This document shows, piece by piece, positions 9,956-23,517 of a stretch of DNA of 64,000 nucleotides (its first letter is position 1; every line of letters begins with the position of its first letter). Source of the DNA: Heterodera schachtii (lineage: Eukaryota > Nematoda > Chromadorea > Rhabditida > Heteroderidae); NCBI GenBank assembly GCA_023374025.1, contig SIJG01000017.1, forward strand, positions 62,001 to 126,000, written 5' to 3'. The notes beneath the pieces were generated by a model. That model was given only the letters and a program-made list of their open reading frames with translations. It was not told the DNA's origin and searched no databases. The position numbers and the translations under genes are program-made.

Positions 9956-12900
9956 GACAACACAGAATTAATTCTTTTTTTATTTAAATTGTTTTATTTT
10001 TATTTTATTAGTCGTATGATTTAAATACAAATTTTTAGCATTTCATAGATATTTAGAAACGGTTTAATACATTCATATGTACATATTTATAAAATAAAAC
10101 AAAACATTAAGTGATTTGTTAATTTTATTAGGTTCGGATGTAAATAAATTTAACTTCGAATTAATAAACTATTAATATTATTAACACATATTTACTATTA
10201 ATGATTGTTGGTCTTTTAATCCATTTTTTGGCCTTGGAAAGAATTTGTCTTAACATTTGGTGGAAAATCCTCCAAAAAAGCAAAAGGCGGAGGTTTAAAA
10301 GAAATGATTAAAAGCACTCATTTCTTCGAAATGCTTTGCCGTTGCTAAACGATTCATTAGTTTGTCCCTCGGGGCGACTGAAATGAAAGCCAATGGCCAA
10401 GGGATTGGCCACGTGAAATAATTTGAAATTTCAAAAAAAAAAACGAAAGCATTGGCAAAAGACACTGCAAAAATGTTCAGCCAAAATATCGAAAATTGAA
10501 GGTAAGATTTTATTATTAGTTAATTAGATCATTTTTTAAGTTAATGCCTTTTGGCGTCCAAATTCAATTTGTGTGTCGGTCGTCCGAATGATTTAATTAT
10601 CTTTTGCCCAATGCCGACGCCACACGCGTCGGATTCGGCATTTCTTTGATTTGTCCTTTTTGCTGTTTGTCAATCGTAATTACTTTGATTAATTAATTAT
10701 TCGATTAATTTGGGTTCCCAAAATAAACAATGTTAATTTTTTGTACATTTAAAAATAAATTTTATTTGACTTTCCATTCATTGGCCTAATTTATTCATGA
10801 ATTTGGTATCGATTTTCACTGTTTCCGCCGCCTCTCATCTCATTATTTATTCGGCATCTCCCCCCCCCCAAATTAATGGCGGCACTTTCTCCCCCGAGGG
10901 CATTCATTTTTTGTTGATTATTTGTGCTCCCATTATTCTCTTTCTCCCCCCCCCCCCCATTTAACGCGCAATTCATTGCTATTATTTTCTTATTGGTGCT
11001 ATTTTAATTTTGCTAAGCACTTTTTTGGACAAAAATCTCTTCTCCGTCCCTCCATTGGCATTTAAATTTATTATTATAAAATGCCAATTCAATTCAAAAA
11101 TGCCTCCCTTTTCCCTCCCAATTTTTTCCAAATTAAAAAAAAACTTTTTGGCCTCGTCATTCTTTCCCCGGCTTTCATGAAATATCATTCATTTGTAATT
11201 ATTTTCGTTTCGTTTTGCTATTTCCGCCCCCCCCCCCTTTTGTCCCTAATTGACGCAATTCCGCCCACAGCGTGGTGATTTATTGTGCATTTTGTACCCT
11301 CCGCCTCCAAATTCTCTCCCCGCGGGGGAAATGCGCGCCTTTTTTGGTGCTTAGAATTAGCAAAAAAAAAAGAATGAAACGAAAGAATGAATGAATGAAT
11401 ATATGCATTGAGAAAAGGCCATGAATATTTCAGCGAATTGTCCAAAAAAAAAAGTGAGCACAAAAAAACGGAAATTCAAAAAAAAATGCATGGAAAAAGA
11501 GGGGAAACGAACACCACAAAATGGAAATGGACAGATGAAAAGTGTCTTAATCACAGTTTGAAGAGTTTGTACAGCGTCAAAAAAAAATTTGAAAATTGAA
11601 ATTGGCACTAAAAACTCATTGAAACCCTCGAAAATAATATTTAAAAATAAGAATGCATCGAAATAAATATTTTTATTTATTATTTCTTTTTCATTAATTT
11701 CAAATTTAACCAACAAATTAAGCACGTGCTCTTTTTGAATTATTAATAATTTTTCCGAGTCAAACTAATGAAAACACTGCGCTTTTTTCGGTCCCCCCGG
11801 GTCCAATTACATTTGGCCAATCGATCTCCGACAAACAATACAATGACAGCTAATAAAAAATAATTTCCTTCGGCTCCGCTTTTGTATGTGCAGCGGAATG
11901 AATGAATGAATGTGGTCGTTTTCGTCATTGGGACAGAACGCCATGCCAATGTTTTAGTGCCAAATTTAATTTTGACTCCCAACAGCCCTTTTGTTATGTG
12001 CTGCTGGAGGCGACTGACTGGTGCCGAATTTGTCCGTCTCATTCGAGTGCCAACCATTCGCCGCGGGGATAATCCACCGGAAATAGTAATTTTAAAAAAT
12101 AAAATAATTTTGGCCCTACTTTAAGTTCGAAACATTTTTGTCATTATTGCCAAAACCAATCCCTGGCCCTCCCCCCCCCTTTTTCCCCAAATTTTGCCCC
12201 CCCCCCATTACATTGGCATTTTTCTGCCAGCTCTTTCTCCTCCTCTTCCTCCGCTCCGCTCTCCCCTTTGGTCGTTCCTGTCCCCCGGGCCCTTATCGTC
12301 TTCCTTCCGGGCCCATTTCTCCCCTCCCCCCCCCCCGCCTTTCTCATCCCATTAATTGCATTCCCTCCCCCGTCCATTGGTCCCATGCCTTTCCTCCCCT
12401 CCCTCGTCTCTCTCTCTCCTCCGCCACCCGCGCCCTCGTACGTGGCATGGTGTGCAGTTGCCGACGACACAAATGGCATTTTGGCAGTCTTTGCGGGCAT
12501 ATTGTCGAGACTCTCGAGCTGCCAATAAGTTTCAGTTGGCTTTGCCATTTTCTGCTCAAACCTTACGTCCAATTAAATGCAATTTTTGCCCTTTTGAGTG
12601 TTTCCTTCTCCATTTCGTCCATTTCATAATTCACCACTCTTTTTTCGCTTCTGCCATTGCCTTTTTCCATTGTTTGTCGCTTTCACGGCGCCTAATTTTT
12701 GCCCTCCGGGCCGACGAACGACGGCACTTTCCGATGCCATTCATTCGCTCATTCGTCCAACTCATTTCGGCTGCCCATCTGTGCTGTGTCGCCCCTCCTG
12801 TCCTGTCTCGTCTCGTCTCTTCCCACTCTCTTTCACTTCTCCCCTCTCGCGCCCACTCTCTCCCCCTCCTCCCCCCCCTCTCCCCCGCATTGAATGTCAT

Positions 12901-14048
12901 TAATTTGGCCACCCCCGGGGCGTTGTCCTATTTTGCCTTACAAATACGTACGTTTTGTTATTGTTGTTATGTGTGTATTATTCATACTACAACATTCAAC
13001 CAATTCCAAACTACAAATATCCACCTCCTAATAAATTCTACTGAAATTTCTGAAACCGTGAAATCCCCGAAAAAATGCACTAATTAATGGGTTCAATTAT
13101 CTTTAAATCTTTTAAAGGCACTTTGAGCGACCCAATAATCATGATATTTTTCTGTATTTTGCTCATTTGGCCACCACCAATTCATTGGCATTCCCCTCAT
13201 CATTTGGCATTTCGTTGTCCCAATTTGTTTGTTTGTTTTTTGCGTTTTTCTGATCACTTGGCACACCCATTGTTGGCACTTTTGGCGATGCAATTTCATT
13301 TTTCAGCCCATTAAGCTGTTGTATTGTCCGTTGTTCCGCTTTTGCTGTGCACCGATTCGGTTCATTGACCTTCGTCCCCCCCCCCCAATTTGCCACCTTT
13401 CCCTCCCCCGGGGCACAAAAGTGTGCCTGCCCCAATCAATGCTCACTCACTCACTTACTTTGGCTGGTTCGTCGTTTGTGCCCATTAACACTTTTCCCCT
13501 GCCCCAACTCATTTTGCCGTGAGTATTTTCACCGCCCAATTGACGTCGCGCCACAAATGCCGGAAATTGTCCGCCGGGGATTTGCAGCAAAAGTGGCGGG
13601 GATTTGTCAGCGAAACGGCCAACAAAAATCTTTTCTCCGTTTGGTGTAAAATTGGAATATTCAGTCGGTTTGGTAATAATAAGTCAGTGTTGGCATGCTT
13701 TTAAGTGTTTTGGCGGCAAATTGTGACTTTTATTATTCGCCCATCCATTAATTGCCTTTGGTAATTAATATTAATTATTACGGACAAATTCTGAAAGTGA
13801 ATTATTTCTTTCAAGAATTATTTATGATAATTATTTGAATTTATGTTCATTTTCATCCCATTTGTGCCAATTAAATATTTTTATTTTAATGAAATTTAAT
13901 TTTAAGTTTTCATTTATTTTTCGTTATGCTATTTCAAAAAATTTAATTTCTATTTCAAATTTAAATTTAAATTGTTTATTTTTTTTAGGTTTTTTCCCTC
14001 AATTTTCCATTTTTTTGGTCCATTTGATGCTCGTCAATTTGGCTGAAA
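9956..14048. other. Intergenic; pyrimidine-rich blocks and G/C runs
   Basis: No convincing exon chain. 9956-12100 is AT-rich with C-runs near 10861, 10947 and 11227. About 12160-12430 and 12780-12900 are strongly CT-rich on the + strand, giving long but low-complexity frames that I do not accept as genes. 13000-14048 is mixed sequence leading to SCYL2 and may hold its promoter and 5' UTR. Confidence 0.55.
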
Positions 14049-17000
14049 ATGAATGCCAAAATGTCCAATTCGCCGCGTGCGACCGCGCGCGCGTCAATAG
14101 CATGCGACACACGCGCCGCACTGATGGCACTGACACCGCGCCAGCACTCGCAGCCGCGCGCCGGCAGTGCAGACAAAGTGCCGCCGCCACTGCCGGCCCA
14201 AGTTGAGAGCGCGCTAAATGGAAGGTAATGAACTCGAATTAATTGGTTAATTGTTTAACTATTCATGATCCGTTAATTGACTAATTAATTAGTTAATTAA
14301 TCAACTAATTAATAATTTATTAATGGGATCCATCCCTCTCGACCTTATTGTTATCGGGAAAACCTCGAAAATTCTTACAATTAAACAGAATTGTCGAAAT
14401 ATTTTAGGAATATTTTTGATATATTAATTTCCATTTTAATTTTGATTTTCCATTTCATTTCATAAAAGTGCACTTCAATTAATTTCTGTTGTTTTGTCAT
14501 TAACAGTTGAAATTATGAATTTCCAATGTTAAATTTACACGAAATTTGGGAATTTGATCATTTTATTTTCTGATGAAAGTGCCAAAACACAGTGCCAATT
14601 ACATATTTTAAAAGGGAGCCTTTCACGCAAATGTAACCACAACTATTGTCAAATTGGCTGTTCAAAATATTCGGTTCTACTGCAATTACATGTCCATTCA
14701 ACGACTTTCTTAGTACTTTCTTTTTTCTTAGTTGATCAAGGCTTACATTCTTGGTATCAATTGAAAGCTTTAAGCCTATAGAAGTGTTTATTTTTATAAC
14801 TAAATTTTGGGCTAACGGCAACAGACAAAAAATTATTCGTAAATATACTCGAAAAAAATTAAATTTCAATTTTTTTGTTGTAATTTTTCTTAATGTCTTT
14901 ATTTGCTCTTTTCTTGTGTATTTATAAGTTCCCGAGACTTTAAGCTTTGTTTGCTATGAAGAATGTGGTATTGACAAAAGAAGAAAAAGAAGATGGCATT
15001 GATTGGACACGTAAACGGCAATAAAGCCAAATATTTAAATTAACCACTTTGGTATCATATACTGTACTGCACTGTTACCGTAACCCACTCCAATTTAAGG
15101 AGCATTCACAACAGTTCGCCACGATTTTCTGCTGCTGTTGCTGCTGTGCCCCTCCGACAACAATCCGTGCAGCAACAGAATACGGTAAGAGATGAAACGG
15201 GGAATGAATGGGCAAATAAATGGTAATTAGCGGGGGGGGGGGGGGGGGGAAGAAGCCGTAAAAGGACATTGTTTTACATAGAATTCGAAGCGGAGCTCCA
15301 CCTGTTCCTCTTCATCCATGACACTGCCCACCAATGGTGGTGCCATGCCGCCCTCTTCACCAATCGTTCGATTTTTGAATTAATTTAATTATTCTTAATT
15401 AGTGTTAATTGGTTAATTAATTGATTGCTTCCCCCGCCTTTCAGTCCCCCTCTTCCGCTGCTGCTCATCGGCCCATGCAAATGCCGCCCCCGGGCGGCAC
15501 TCCTTTGGACGCGCACCTCAACAGCATTCAAAGTGCCGGTTTCATTGTTGGCGGACATTGGCACCATTTTTTGGCACAATCGAACATGGCACAGGACAAC
15601 GAAAAGGCAGCACAACATTTTAACCCATTTCATCAAATATTCCCATTTCATTCATTTCTTAGGATGTCTCTCTGTTTTTGTTCGACAAAAAATGTAATGT
15701 GAAGGGACCGACGCGCATCGGCAGAATAAGTCGGCTTTCACTGGTCGATTTGTTGCGCTATGACCTGAACCAACTGCAACAGCTGCAACACCCGCGCATT
15801 CTCCGAATGGTGAAGCCGTTGACGGAGAGCAAGTGAAAGCATGGGAAATGAGGGGGAGGGAATGGCATTGGCATGGCCAAAACAATGGCAAATTGGCATT
15901 GGCATGGCCAAAACAATGGCAAATTGGCATTGGCATGGCCAAAACAATGGCAAATTGGCATGGCCAAAACAATGGCAAATTGGCATTGGCATGGCCAAAA
16001 CAATGGCAAATTGGCATTGGCATGGCCAAAACAATGGCAAATTGATAACTCATCTTTTTATTTTCCAAATTTTAGAGACCTTCTTGCATTTGCGACTGAA
16101 CCTGTTCAATGCACGTTGGACAAACTGTACGAACACTTCGAACCGGAGGATGCCGGCGGACCCTTGTTGGAGAAGCTGGAGATGAAGCGGGGCATTCTCC
16201 AGGCACGGGGCTCACCGTTTGGACGTCATTAATTGGGCTCATTAAGCCAAAAGCAAAGAGCAAACGGAAGAAAAAATTATTTAATAGCAAATTATCAATG
16301 CCATTCATAAAAAACTAAATGCCCAAATAATTTTGACATTCAAACAAAAAGTGAAAAATTAATGCAGAGAAAATTAAATTTTAAAATGGCTTTAAATATT
16401 AATTTTAAAATGGCTTTAAATTCGTCGTCCTTTAGCTGATCGAAGGCCTCTCTTACCTGCACAACAATGCCAAAATGTTGCACGGCAATTTGACACCCCA
16501 AGCAGTGTTTATTGCCGCTAAGCAATTTTGGAAAATTGGAGGCTTTGCCTTTTCCGTAGCGTCTAAAAAGGCGGTTCGTCAATGAATTTAAAAAATTGTG
16601 ATTTCATTGAATTTTTTCAGAATGTTTTTCCGTGCTTTCCTTGGACCAAAAAATTCCCGCCTTGCCTTCAGCCTGATCTCGACGTAATTAGGAAAAATTA
16701 TTATTAAAAAACAGATGAAAGTAGTAATTAGTTATCATTTAGTTTTTGGCACCCGAATATTTGGCACCAAACACTCAAACGGTGAGCACAGCGGCCGACG
16801 TTTTCTCGTTGGGAGCACTGATCTGCTGGATTTATGGCGGTAAAAAAATTAATAATTAATGCTAATTAATTATTAATTACCAATGCCAAAATCATTTCAC
16901 CTTTTTGATCTTTTCCTCCACCCTTTTAAAGGTGGTCGTCGTCTGATCGACGTCAGCAACAATTTGGAGAGTCACCAAATTGTGATCGATCAGTTGGACG

Positions 17001-20000
17001 TCGCTTTGGAAATGCTAACGGACGAATTGGGGCCCAATCTGAAGGGGTCTCTGGCCAAAGTGTTGTCCAAAGACGTGGAGCAGCGGCCCGCCGTCCAAAT
17101 GCTGGCATTGGCACGAATTTTAATAAAATATTTTTAAAATATAAATTACAAAAAAAGGCAAAAATTCGAGGAAATAAATTCACTGGCCAACTTTTCAGAC
17201 CAAACACTTTGACGACCCGGCACTGTGCGCTCTGCGACAATTGGACGATTTGGCACAAAACTTTGACCCGGCAAGCAAAGCCGCCTTCCTTGGACAGGTA
17301 ATTCATGTCCAAATTGATCAGCCAAATGACTTCGTTTTAATCCAAGAATACCGTAGTACAATTCCTCCCCCCCCCCCCCTCCAACAGACATTGGGTACGG
17401 TACTCGCCCAAATTCCGGAGCCACTGTGGTTCCGCATAATATTGCGCCGATTTGACGAACATTTAACGGACGCGTCCGAATTGTTCCCCGCCCTTCTGAG
17501 GCCGCTCAGCCAAATGCTACAGGTAAATTTGTCAATTTTAATTTTAAAAAAAATTAATTTACAATTTAGCATTGTGAAAGTCACAATATCCATCGCCTGA
17601 GGCCATGGTTTAGGCGCATTTGTGGCAAAACCGACGAAAAACAGGCAAATTGCAATGTTTAAACCCGGCGGTTTTAAAATGTTTTCCCAGGTGTGCCATG
17701 CCCTGCTCGATCAGCTGCCCGTCATTTTTCGTCGCCTCAACGATGAACAAGTGGAGGACCGCTGCTTCGACATGCTTATCCATCTTCTGCAGGGATTGGA
17801 CCCGCATTTAAAGGTGGGAAATTAGGGCCGAATTATGCATTAATTATTTTGAAAATTCGCTTTTCCAGCAAAGTGCCGTCCGCTCCATCCCGCAAATTGC
17901 CGAGTTCGTGCCGGCATGGTTCGTCAACAAACGGCTTATTCCTGTGCTGCAGTGTCAGGCCCCGTTCTTCCAGGAACACATTCCGGTGGAAAAGCATTTG
18001 CCAATTAATTAATTAATTAATAGTCAATTAGCGAAAAATTCCCCCACTTATTTGTGCCGGTTTAGCGCCAAATTGATCTGTTGGTTGCGGTCGCGCACCT
18101 CAGCGACCGCTGCGATGCGCAAACATTGCACTATTTGCTGACGGTGGCGTCGGTGTGTTCGACGCTGCATCCGGCCATAGTCCACTCAAAATCACGTGAC
18201 ATTTTTAAAATCCTATTTTATTTTTTAATTTAAATTTAAATTTCCGCCATTTTTAATTGGCAACAAATTTTCCGCAAATCTTTATGAAAGATTCAGGCCT
18301 CGTCCAGCGCATTTTGACCTGCGATGTGAGCCGTCTGCGCGACCCACTGGTTATTGCGCATCATTTGCTGAATCCGGTAAAGAATTAATGAGCTTCGGTT
18401 GATTTAGGGGAAATAAATTAAAAGCAATTAAAGGGGACAGTAAATATTTAATTAATTTTCAATTTACTAATTATTCAATTCTGCTAGTTTAATCAAAGTC
18501 TGTCTGTTTTCAGCTTGTCCTTGGCCTTGCGTTGCCCGAACTGTCGCCGGCACATTTTGATGATGTGAAAACATTCAATCGCATTTCAAATTTTAATTTA
18601 AAAAAATTTCCAATTTGAGGTGATGAGCTCCTCGCGCATTCTGTTGGACATTGTGGAACAGTTGCGTTATGAATTCGATGACAGCCGAATGAAAGCGGAA
18701 AACGGCGGGGGGAGGTGGGAAAAAGTGGAGGGAGTACTTTTGGCATTCAAAAATTGCGATGCCAAAAATGCCTTTGTTTCCGCTTTTTTAATCCGCCCTC
18801 TTTTCTTCTGATCAGTCATCGTTTGTGCAACCGTCGTGTGTCAATGTCCTCCAATCACTTGCCGCGGCTTCTGATCACTGCCGCGCGCCCATCCATCGGC
18901 GACGGACGCAAAATGTCATTTTTGTCCGCGGACGGACGGTTGGAGGACCGCCGCGGCAGTAGGCGCGAGTCGAAGGATTCGCGCTGCTCGTTGGAGTCCG
19001 AAGTGTCGCTGCGAATATGTGAGTGATCAGCAGAGTGATGATCAAACTGATGCGTGATCAATCAGCCACCCGTGATCTTGCTTATAACAGAGCCTAATGA
19101 TAGAGGAAAATCAAAAACAGACTGCCAACTGTGAGGTTTTGGGCCAAAATATTCAGTTCTAACATTTTGCTTAATTTTCCATTTAACTAATTATTTTAAT
19201 TAATATGAAATAATTAATTAATTTGAGGTAATGGCAGCGATATTTCCGATGAAAGTGCCGTGGTGTGTCCCAACGGTGCGGCTGCTGGCGGTACTGCTTC
19301 GGCAGGTGGCGGGAGACAGACGAAAGCCCGGCGCAAGTCATGGCTGGAGGTCATCATTCATCATCTGTTTGTGTTCAATTTATCCTGCTTTTCCGCTCTT
19401 TTAGCATGGCTATATGCACAGTGTGTCCCTGGAACAGTCCGTGACGCCGCAAGTGCCGCCTCAGTCGTCGCATCCGCTTCCGTTCGCAACGGCACCGCAT
19501 CAGAAGCAGCGCGGCATAGCGCGTGTCGACGTGGCACGGTGCAGCAGCGCGGCGGCGGGGACTGCAAACGGACAGCAAATGCACACGGCACCGGCACAAA
19601 CGAACGCGGCGGAACAGCGGCCATTCAGGTGACGGAAATTGGCATTTGAAACAAAGGGTCAAATGGCAAACTAATGACAATATAATTGTCAATAATGGCA
19701 ACAGTTTAGCACCGTTTCGCGCAAAATGACCACGGGGTTCTCCGCCGCCGCTGGCGGCATTCCCTGTGGCATTGCCGCGGGGAGCGCCGCGCGGCGCAAT
19801 CGGTCGCCCGAGGGTGCAAATTTGCTGGACGAAACGGGCGGACGGAAGCCATCACGGCCGAACTCCTTCACAAATCTTGGCCACAATTTGGTCAGTATTT
19901 ACAACAAATATTTCACAATAAAATTTCAGGGAAGAATAATTTGTCTATTATAAATTCATTTTAACTTATTATGAAAAAGGCGTGGCTATTTAATTTCAAA

Positions 20001-20055
20001 TATTTTAATTATTTTTCTATTTTAGGCTTGTACTTTGTGGAAGACATTTTATTGA
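14049..20055 (+). CDS. scyl2: SCY1-like pseudokinase 2 (SCYL2/CVAK104 homologue)
   Basis: Twenty-three exons: 14049-14224, 15100-15184, 15282-15365, 15445-15606, 15663-15832, 16076-16202, 16436-16570, 16621-16683, 16743-16839, 16932-17110, 17199-17297, 17388-17522, 17691-17813, 17869-17985, 18066-18195, 18297-18376, 18514-18564, 18620-18714, 18816-19018, 19228-19349, 19405-19628, 19710-19890, 20026-20055; about 955 residues. A low-complexity N-terminus is followed by a kinase-like fold with DVSLFLFDKK, LLAFATEPVQCTLDKLYEHF, LIEGLSYLHNNAKMLHGNLT, FPCFPWTKKFP and FLAPEYLAP. The HRD motif is replaced by HGN and DFG by GGF, as expected for a catalytically dead SCYL. HEAT-like helices (residues ~370-640) and a Ser/Pro-rich tail follow. 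SCYL2 binds clathrin and AP-2 and works in endosome/Golgi traffic. Introns 4, 6, 7 and 10 have GC donors. The last 9-residue exon and the first exon are the least certain. Confidence 0.87.
14690..15000. repeat. Degenerate foldback repeat in SCYL2 intron 1
   Basis: The segment around 14705-14800 resembles the reverse complement of 14880-14990, both centred on a GCTTTaaGc / GATACCAAGAAT-like core. The same core recurs at 33200-33290 and 63100-63345. Arms are imperfect. Confidence 0.45.
15864..16043. repeat. 31-bp minisatellite in SCYL2 intron 5
   Basis: Six head-to-tail copies of a 31-bp unit that begins GGCATTGGCATGGCCAAAAC. Five copies are full length and one lacks the first 6 bp (180 bp in total). 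Copies are almost identical, so the array is young or homogenised. It lies wholly within the intron 15833-16075. Confidence 0.9.
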
Positions 20056-20373
20056 CCAAAGAAGTGCACAAACGATGCATTTTTAAATATTTGCCCATAA
20101 TTTCGAATTCTGTCGGGTTTTCCCTCCCTTTTTCCTATCTCCGAAAATGAATTAATTTTGGCCCTCCCCTCGCAAAAAAAAAAGAAGCAATTTCCTTCCG
20201 CCAATTAAATATCTTCACCAAAACGTGTATTTTATATATTTATTTTATCATCAAATTTTAATTACCAAATGCATTTGTATTCATTTTATTATTTTAGTTT
20301 AAATTTTATTCGCTATTTTTTTATCGAATAAACATTTAAATATTAATTTTAATGGTGACAAAATATGCTTTGA
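20056..20373. other. Convergent 3' region
   Basis: AT-rich stretch between the ends of SCYL2 (+) and the unidentified membrane gene (-). Presumed 3' UTRs; nothing else seen. Confidence 0.5.
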
Positions 20374-20744
20374 TTAAATAATGCCCATTTCTTGAAGCCA
20401 AATAGCAAGGAAAAGCATCAGAATAACGAAGATTGGAACGGCAACGGCAAGACCGATGATGAACGGTAGGGGTACTGTAGAGCAATGGGAAAGGAAAGAT
20501 TAATGAATGAAGGGGTCGGGATTGATGAAGCTAATTGGCAATTTCCAATTGATTAACTGACCTTTTCGCTTAGCTTCCTCTGCGGGCATCGAAATTGGCA
20601 CCGGCATGTGATCGTACGGATTGGGCGGAGATGCCACCGCCACCGGCACGCCCTGCGGGGATGGCGCGCGCGAAACATTCAGCGGCGAATTGGTCCGCTT
20701 TTCGTACACTTCAAACGTTTCCCGAGGGACCCAAAAATTCTTTC
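20374..20744 (-). CDS. Unidentified membrane-anchored protein, C-terminal exons
   Basis: Two exons on the - strand, 20744-20562 and 20474-20374, join in phase to 94 residues. The first begins at an acceptor (TTATAG|GA), so upstream exons must exist but I could not find them before PPP1R11 starts at 22038. The readable part is Pro-rich (NVSRAPSPQGVPVAVASPPN), then a basic stop-transfer-like AKRK, then a strong hydrophobic helix (FIIGLAVAVPIFVILMLFLA) and only eight more residues before the stop. This fits a tail-anchored protein or a type I protein with a very short cytoplasmic tail. I do not recognise the family. Confidence 0.55.
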
Positions 20745-22037
20745 CTATAATGGGGCAATTTTCATCAAAAAATTAATTGTTTATAAAAAATGGCTCACTT
20801 TTTCATTTTTTCGGGAGAAATTGGCAAGAATTATTATAAAATAAAATGGATATTAAAGAACAATATTTTTACATTTCGCTTTAAAATTTAAAAAAATTAA
20901 TTTTAAAAGATAAATCAATAATTAAAAAATATTTATTTGGAGGGCCAATGACCGTAAATGTTAAAATGGACTTTAATGTCTTTTTATAAAAGAACTGATG
21001 AAGGACAAAAGTGTCCGTCCGCACATTGGAATTTTGGAATGGAAGAAAAGATGCGATGGGAAGAAAATTGGATGATTTGGGCGGAGATATTTAGGGGGTA
21101 TTTGAGACATCATTTTATGGGTTGCGCGTGCATAATCAATGGAAAACAGCGAACGAACAAAGCGAACTTTCCCATTTAAGAGAATCGAAATTTATATATA
21201 TTTAATTATTTTGGATATTTTTGTCTAAATGCAAAGTACAAAAAGCCGAATTTGAAGGATAAAAAATAAATGGGAATTGGGGACAAAAATATCCAAAGGT
21301 AACATAAATTTTAAAAGTGCAATTAGTATAAAATGTTAGAAAATGCTTAGGGCAATAAAATTAATATTTAATTATTTTGCATTAATTAATTATTAATGTT
21401 GTTTTCAATTTACACATTAAAACATGGAACGGAAAACGATTTTTGGCTCGTCAAATTATTATTGACAACAAAACAAACACCAAATACCAAATACAAAAAC
21501 AACCAAATTCAATGGACCATTCGAATTTAATTCATTCCGACCGGTTGGGAAGGGAGGGAGAGAGAGAGGGAGAGATTAAGAGATTAACAGCGAAAGAAAA
21601 GGGGGCACAACAGCGAATTGGAGAGAAAAAGAAAAACAGAGAACGGAAACAGAGAGAGAGAGAGAGAAAAGAGAGAGAGGGCTAAAGGAATGCGCAAAAA
21701 AAAGAGCGAAAAATGCCGAACCAACGGAGAAGGAATGAACGAAGGAAAAGAGGGAGCGAATGCCGTGGCATGGCAACGAAATGAACGAACGACTAACTGA
21801 CTGTGACTGACTGTTGTTGCTTGTTGCTATTGCAATTTGTGCATTCGTTACATTTTTAAAATTTACGCTTTATGGCGAAATATTTATTTTAAATGCATTA
21901 AATTTGAATTTCGCTAACAAATCAAACAATCCATCCATTCGGTCGGACTTTTTCATTAAATGCTTCAAATTTTCAGAAGATTTCACCAATTTAGATCAAA
22001 AGAATTTTCCCAATCTTTATTATATTATTTTTTCAAA
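20745..22037. other. Intergenic or missing 5' exons; GA-rich block
   Basis: AT-rich with a purine-rich (GAGAGA) block at 21548-21690, about 350 bp upstream of the PPP1R11 start. The 5' exons of the - strand membrane gene may lie here. A short - strand frame near 21178 starts like a signal peptide but could not be joined to anything. Confidence 0.45.
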
Positions 22038-23517
22038 ATGCGGCAGTCGCCCAACCAAACGCCGGTCACTCGCACAACGACGACGACAATCACTGAACAA
22101 CAGGGGGAAGGCGGAGGAGAACAAGTGATTGTTTTATCAACTTTTCAGAAATACAACTGATAAGTCCGATCTTTTTTCTAATTTAGCAGACCAATTCTGA
22201 ACAATTTGTGCTTAGGCTGGAGGCACCGCCCGACACACGGCCGAGGTTAGCCAATTCCATGCGAAAGGAGGAAAAACGGCGTTTACTTTTTGTTTTGTTT
22301 TTATAGGGTCCAATGGAGCACCGGAACAGTGGACAACGAAAACATGGGCAAAAAGAAGTCGAAATGTTGTTGTATTTACAAGAAAAAGCGCAGTTGGGAC
22401 GACCCAAACGCATCGAGCGAAGACGACGACGGAGTTGGTTTAATTAATTAATTGGCAAAAGTAAATAATTAAACAGCAAACAGACCCATAATAAAACCTT
22501 AAAGACTGACAGGTTATGCACTAAAATATATTAAGATTATACAAAAAAGACTGGTACTTTCCATTTTTGGCCAAATGAGACTCACTGCCAAATGTTTGAC
22601 TCCTATTTAAGCAATTTCCTTTGGCTTGGTGATGCAAAAAATCGTGAGCCCCGCTGGAATATGGCATTTAAGAATACATTCACAAAATAATTTTGGCGCG
22701 TAGTTTTAGCAATCTTTGCGTTCTTTGACTTTTTGCAAAATTTGGCCATAATCGGAAAGTAACAAACGAATTTTGTTTCTTTTTTATGAAATGCAAACGG
22801 CATTCAGCTAACTTTAATGTCCCAGCGATTTGGCTCTTTTGCAGTTTACACGACCTTTAAGCATTCTTTATTATATGTCATTCTATGGATTTAAGGATTT
22901 TTTTGCTTTGCAAAGTTTCAATAAATTTAATTAAGAAACAAAAAGCGTAAAACTAAAAAATTATAGAAAACTTGGACAATTATTAGATTAAAAATAAGGA
23001 ATTAGTGCTTGTTATCGAATGAAATTCAATTTACGGGGTTTGAGGGTCGGTGAATCCGATTCTGTCATTCTTCGACCCATTCCGAACCCGAACCAAATGT
23101 CGAAAATTTCATTTGGAACAAACTGATTTACTGGCAGTGAAAACATTTTTGCTTATGTTTTCTCTATTTAATATATGCCTATAATCACTGCCATTTACTT
23201 CGTGCATTTGAAATGTGAGTTTTTTTAATTTCGACATTTTGTTCCAAATCGGTTTTCAGACTCCGGAAGGATCTTCATCTCAAAAATTATGAAATTATTA
23301 GCATATTTAATTTTACTCCCTTTCTGCCGGTCTTTTCCGTCCCAGCAATTCCAATTTCATAAAATGGTTCAAAACAAACTGTCAAAAAACCCCCCAATTT
23401 TTTCAGGAATGTGAAAGTTCGCATTGCCGTGGCCACGTGGAGAAACAGCGAAAGCCGCCGCCGTCGGACGATGGAAATGGCGGCGGAGGGCCCGGCCCTT
23501 CGTCCATTTCAACCTGA
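22038..23517 (+). CDS. ppp1r11: Protein phosphatase 1 inhibitor-3 (PPP1R11 homologue)
   Basis: Four exons, 22038-22124, 22187-22245, 22307-22433 and 23407-23517, give 127 residues, about the length of human PPP1R11. The diagnostic core is present: RVQW (the RVxF-type PP1 docking site), TVDNENMGKKKSKCCCIYKK with the three-cysteine cluster, an acidic stretch, and ECESSHCRGH with the second cysteine set. The N-terminus is Thr-rich and the C-terminus Gly/Pro-rich. The protein binds and inhibits the PP1 catalytic subunit and has also been described as an E3 ubiquitin ligase in mammals. The exon 3 end was placed at GGA|GTTGGT because only phase 0 keeps ECESSHC in frame. The long intron 3 (~970 bp) contains no exon-like sequence. 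Confidence 0.92.

Noticed and set aside
12138..13087. Several overlapping + and - strand frames
   Set aside because: CT-rich sequence opens all frames; no domain, no consistent splice chain.
15652..16068. 138-residue - strand frame rich in Cys, Phe and Pro
   Set aside because: Product of the 31-bp minisatellite; the + strand here is SCYL2 exon and intron.
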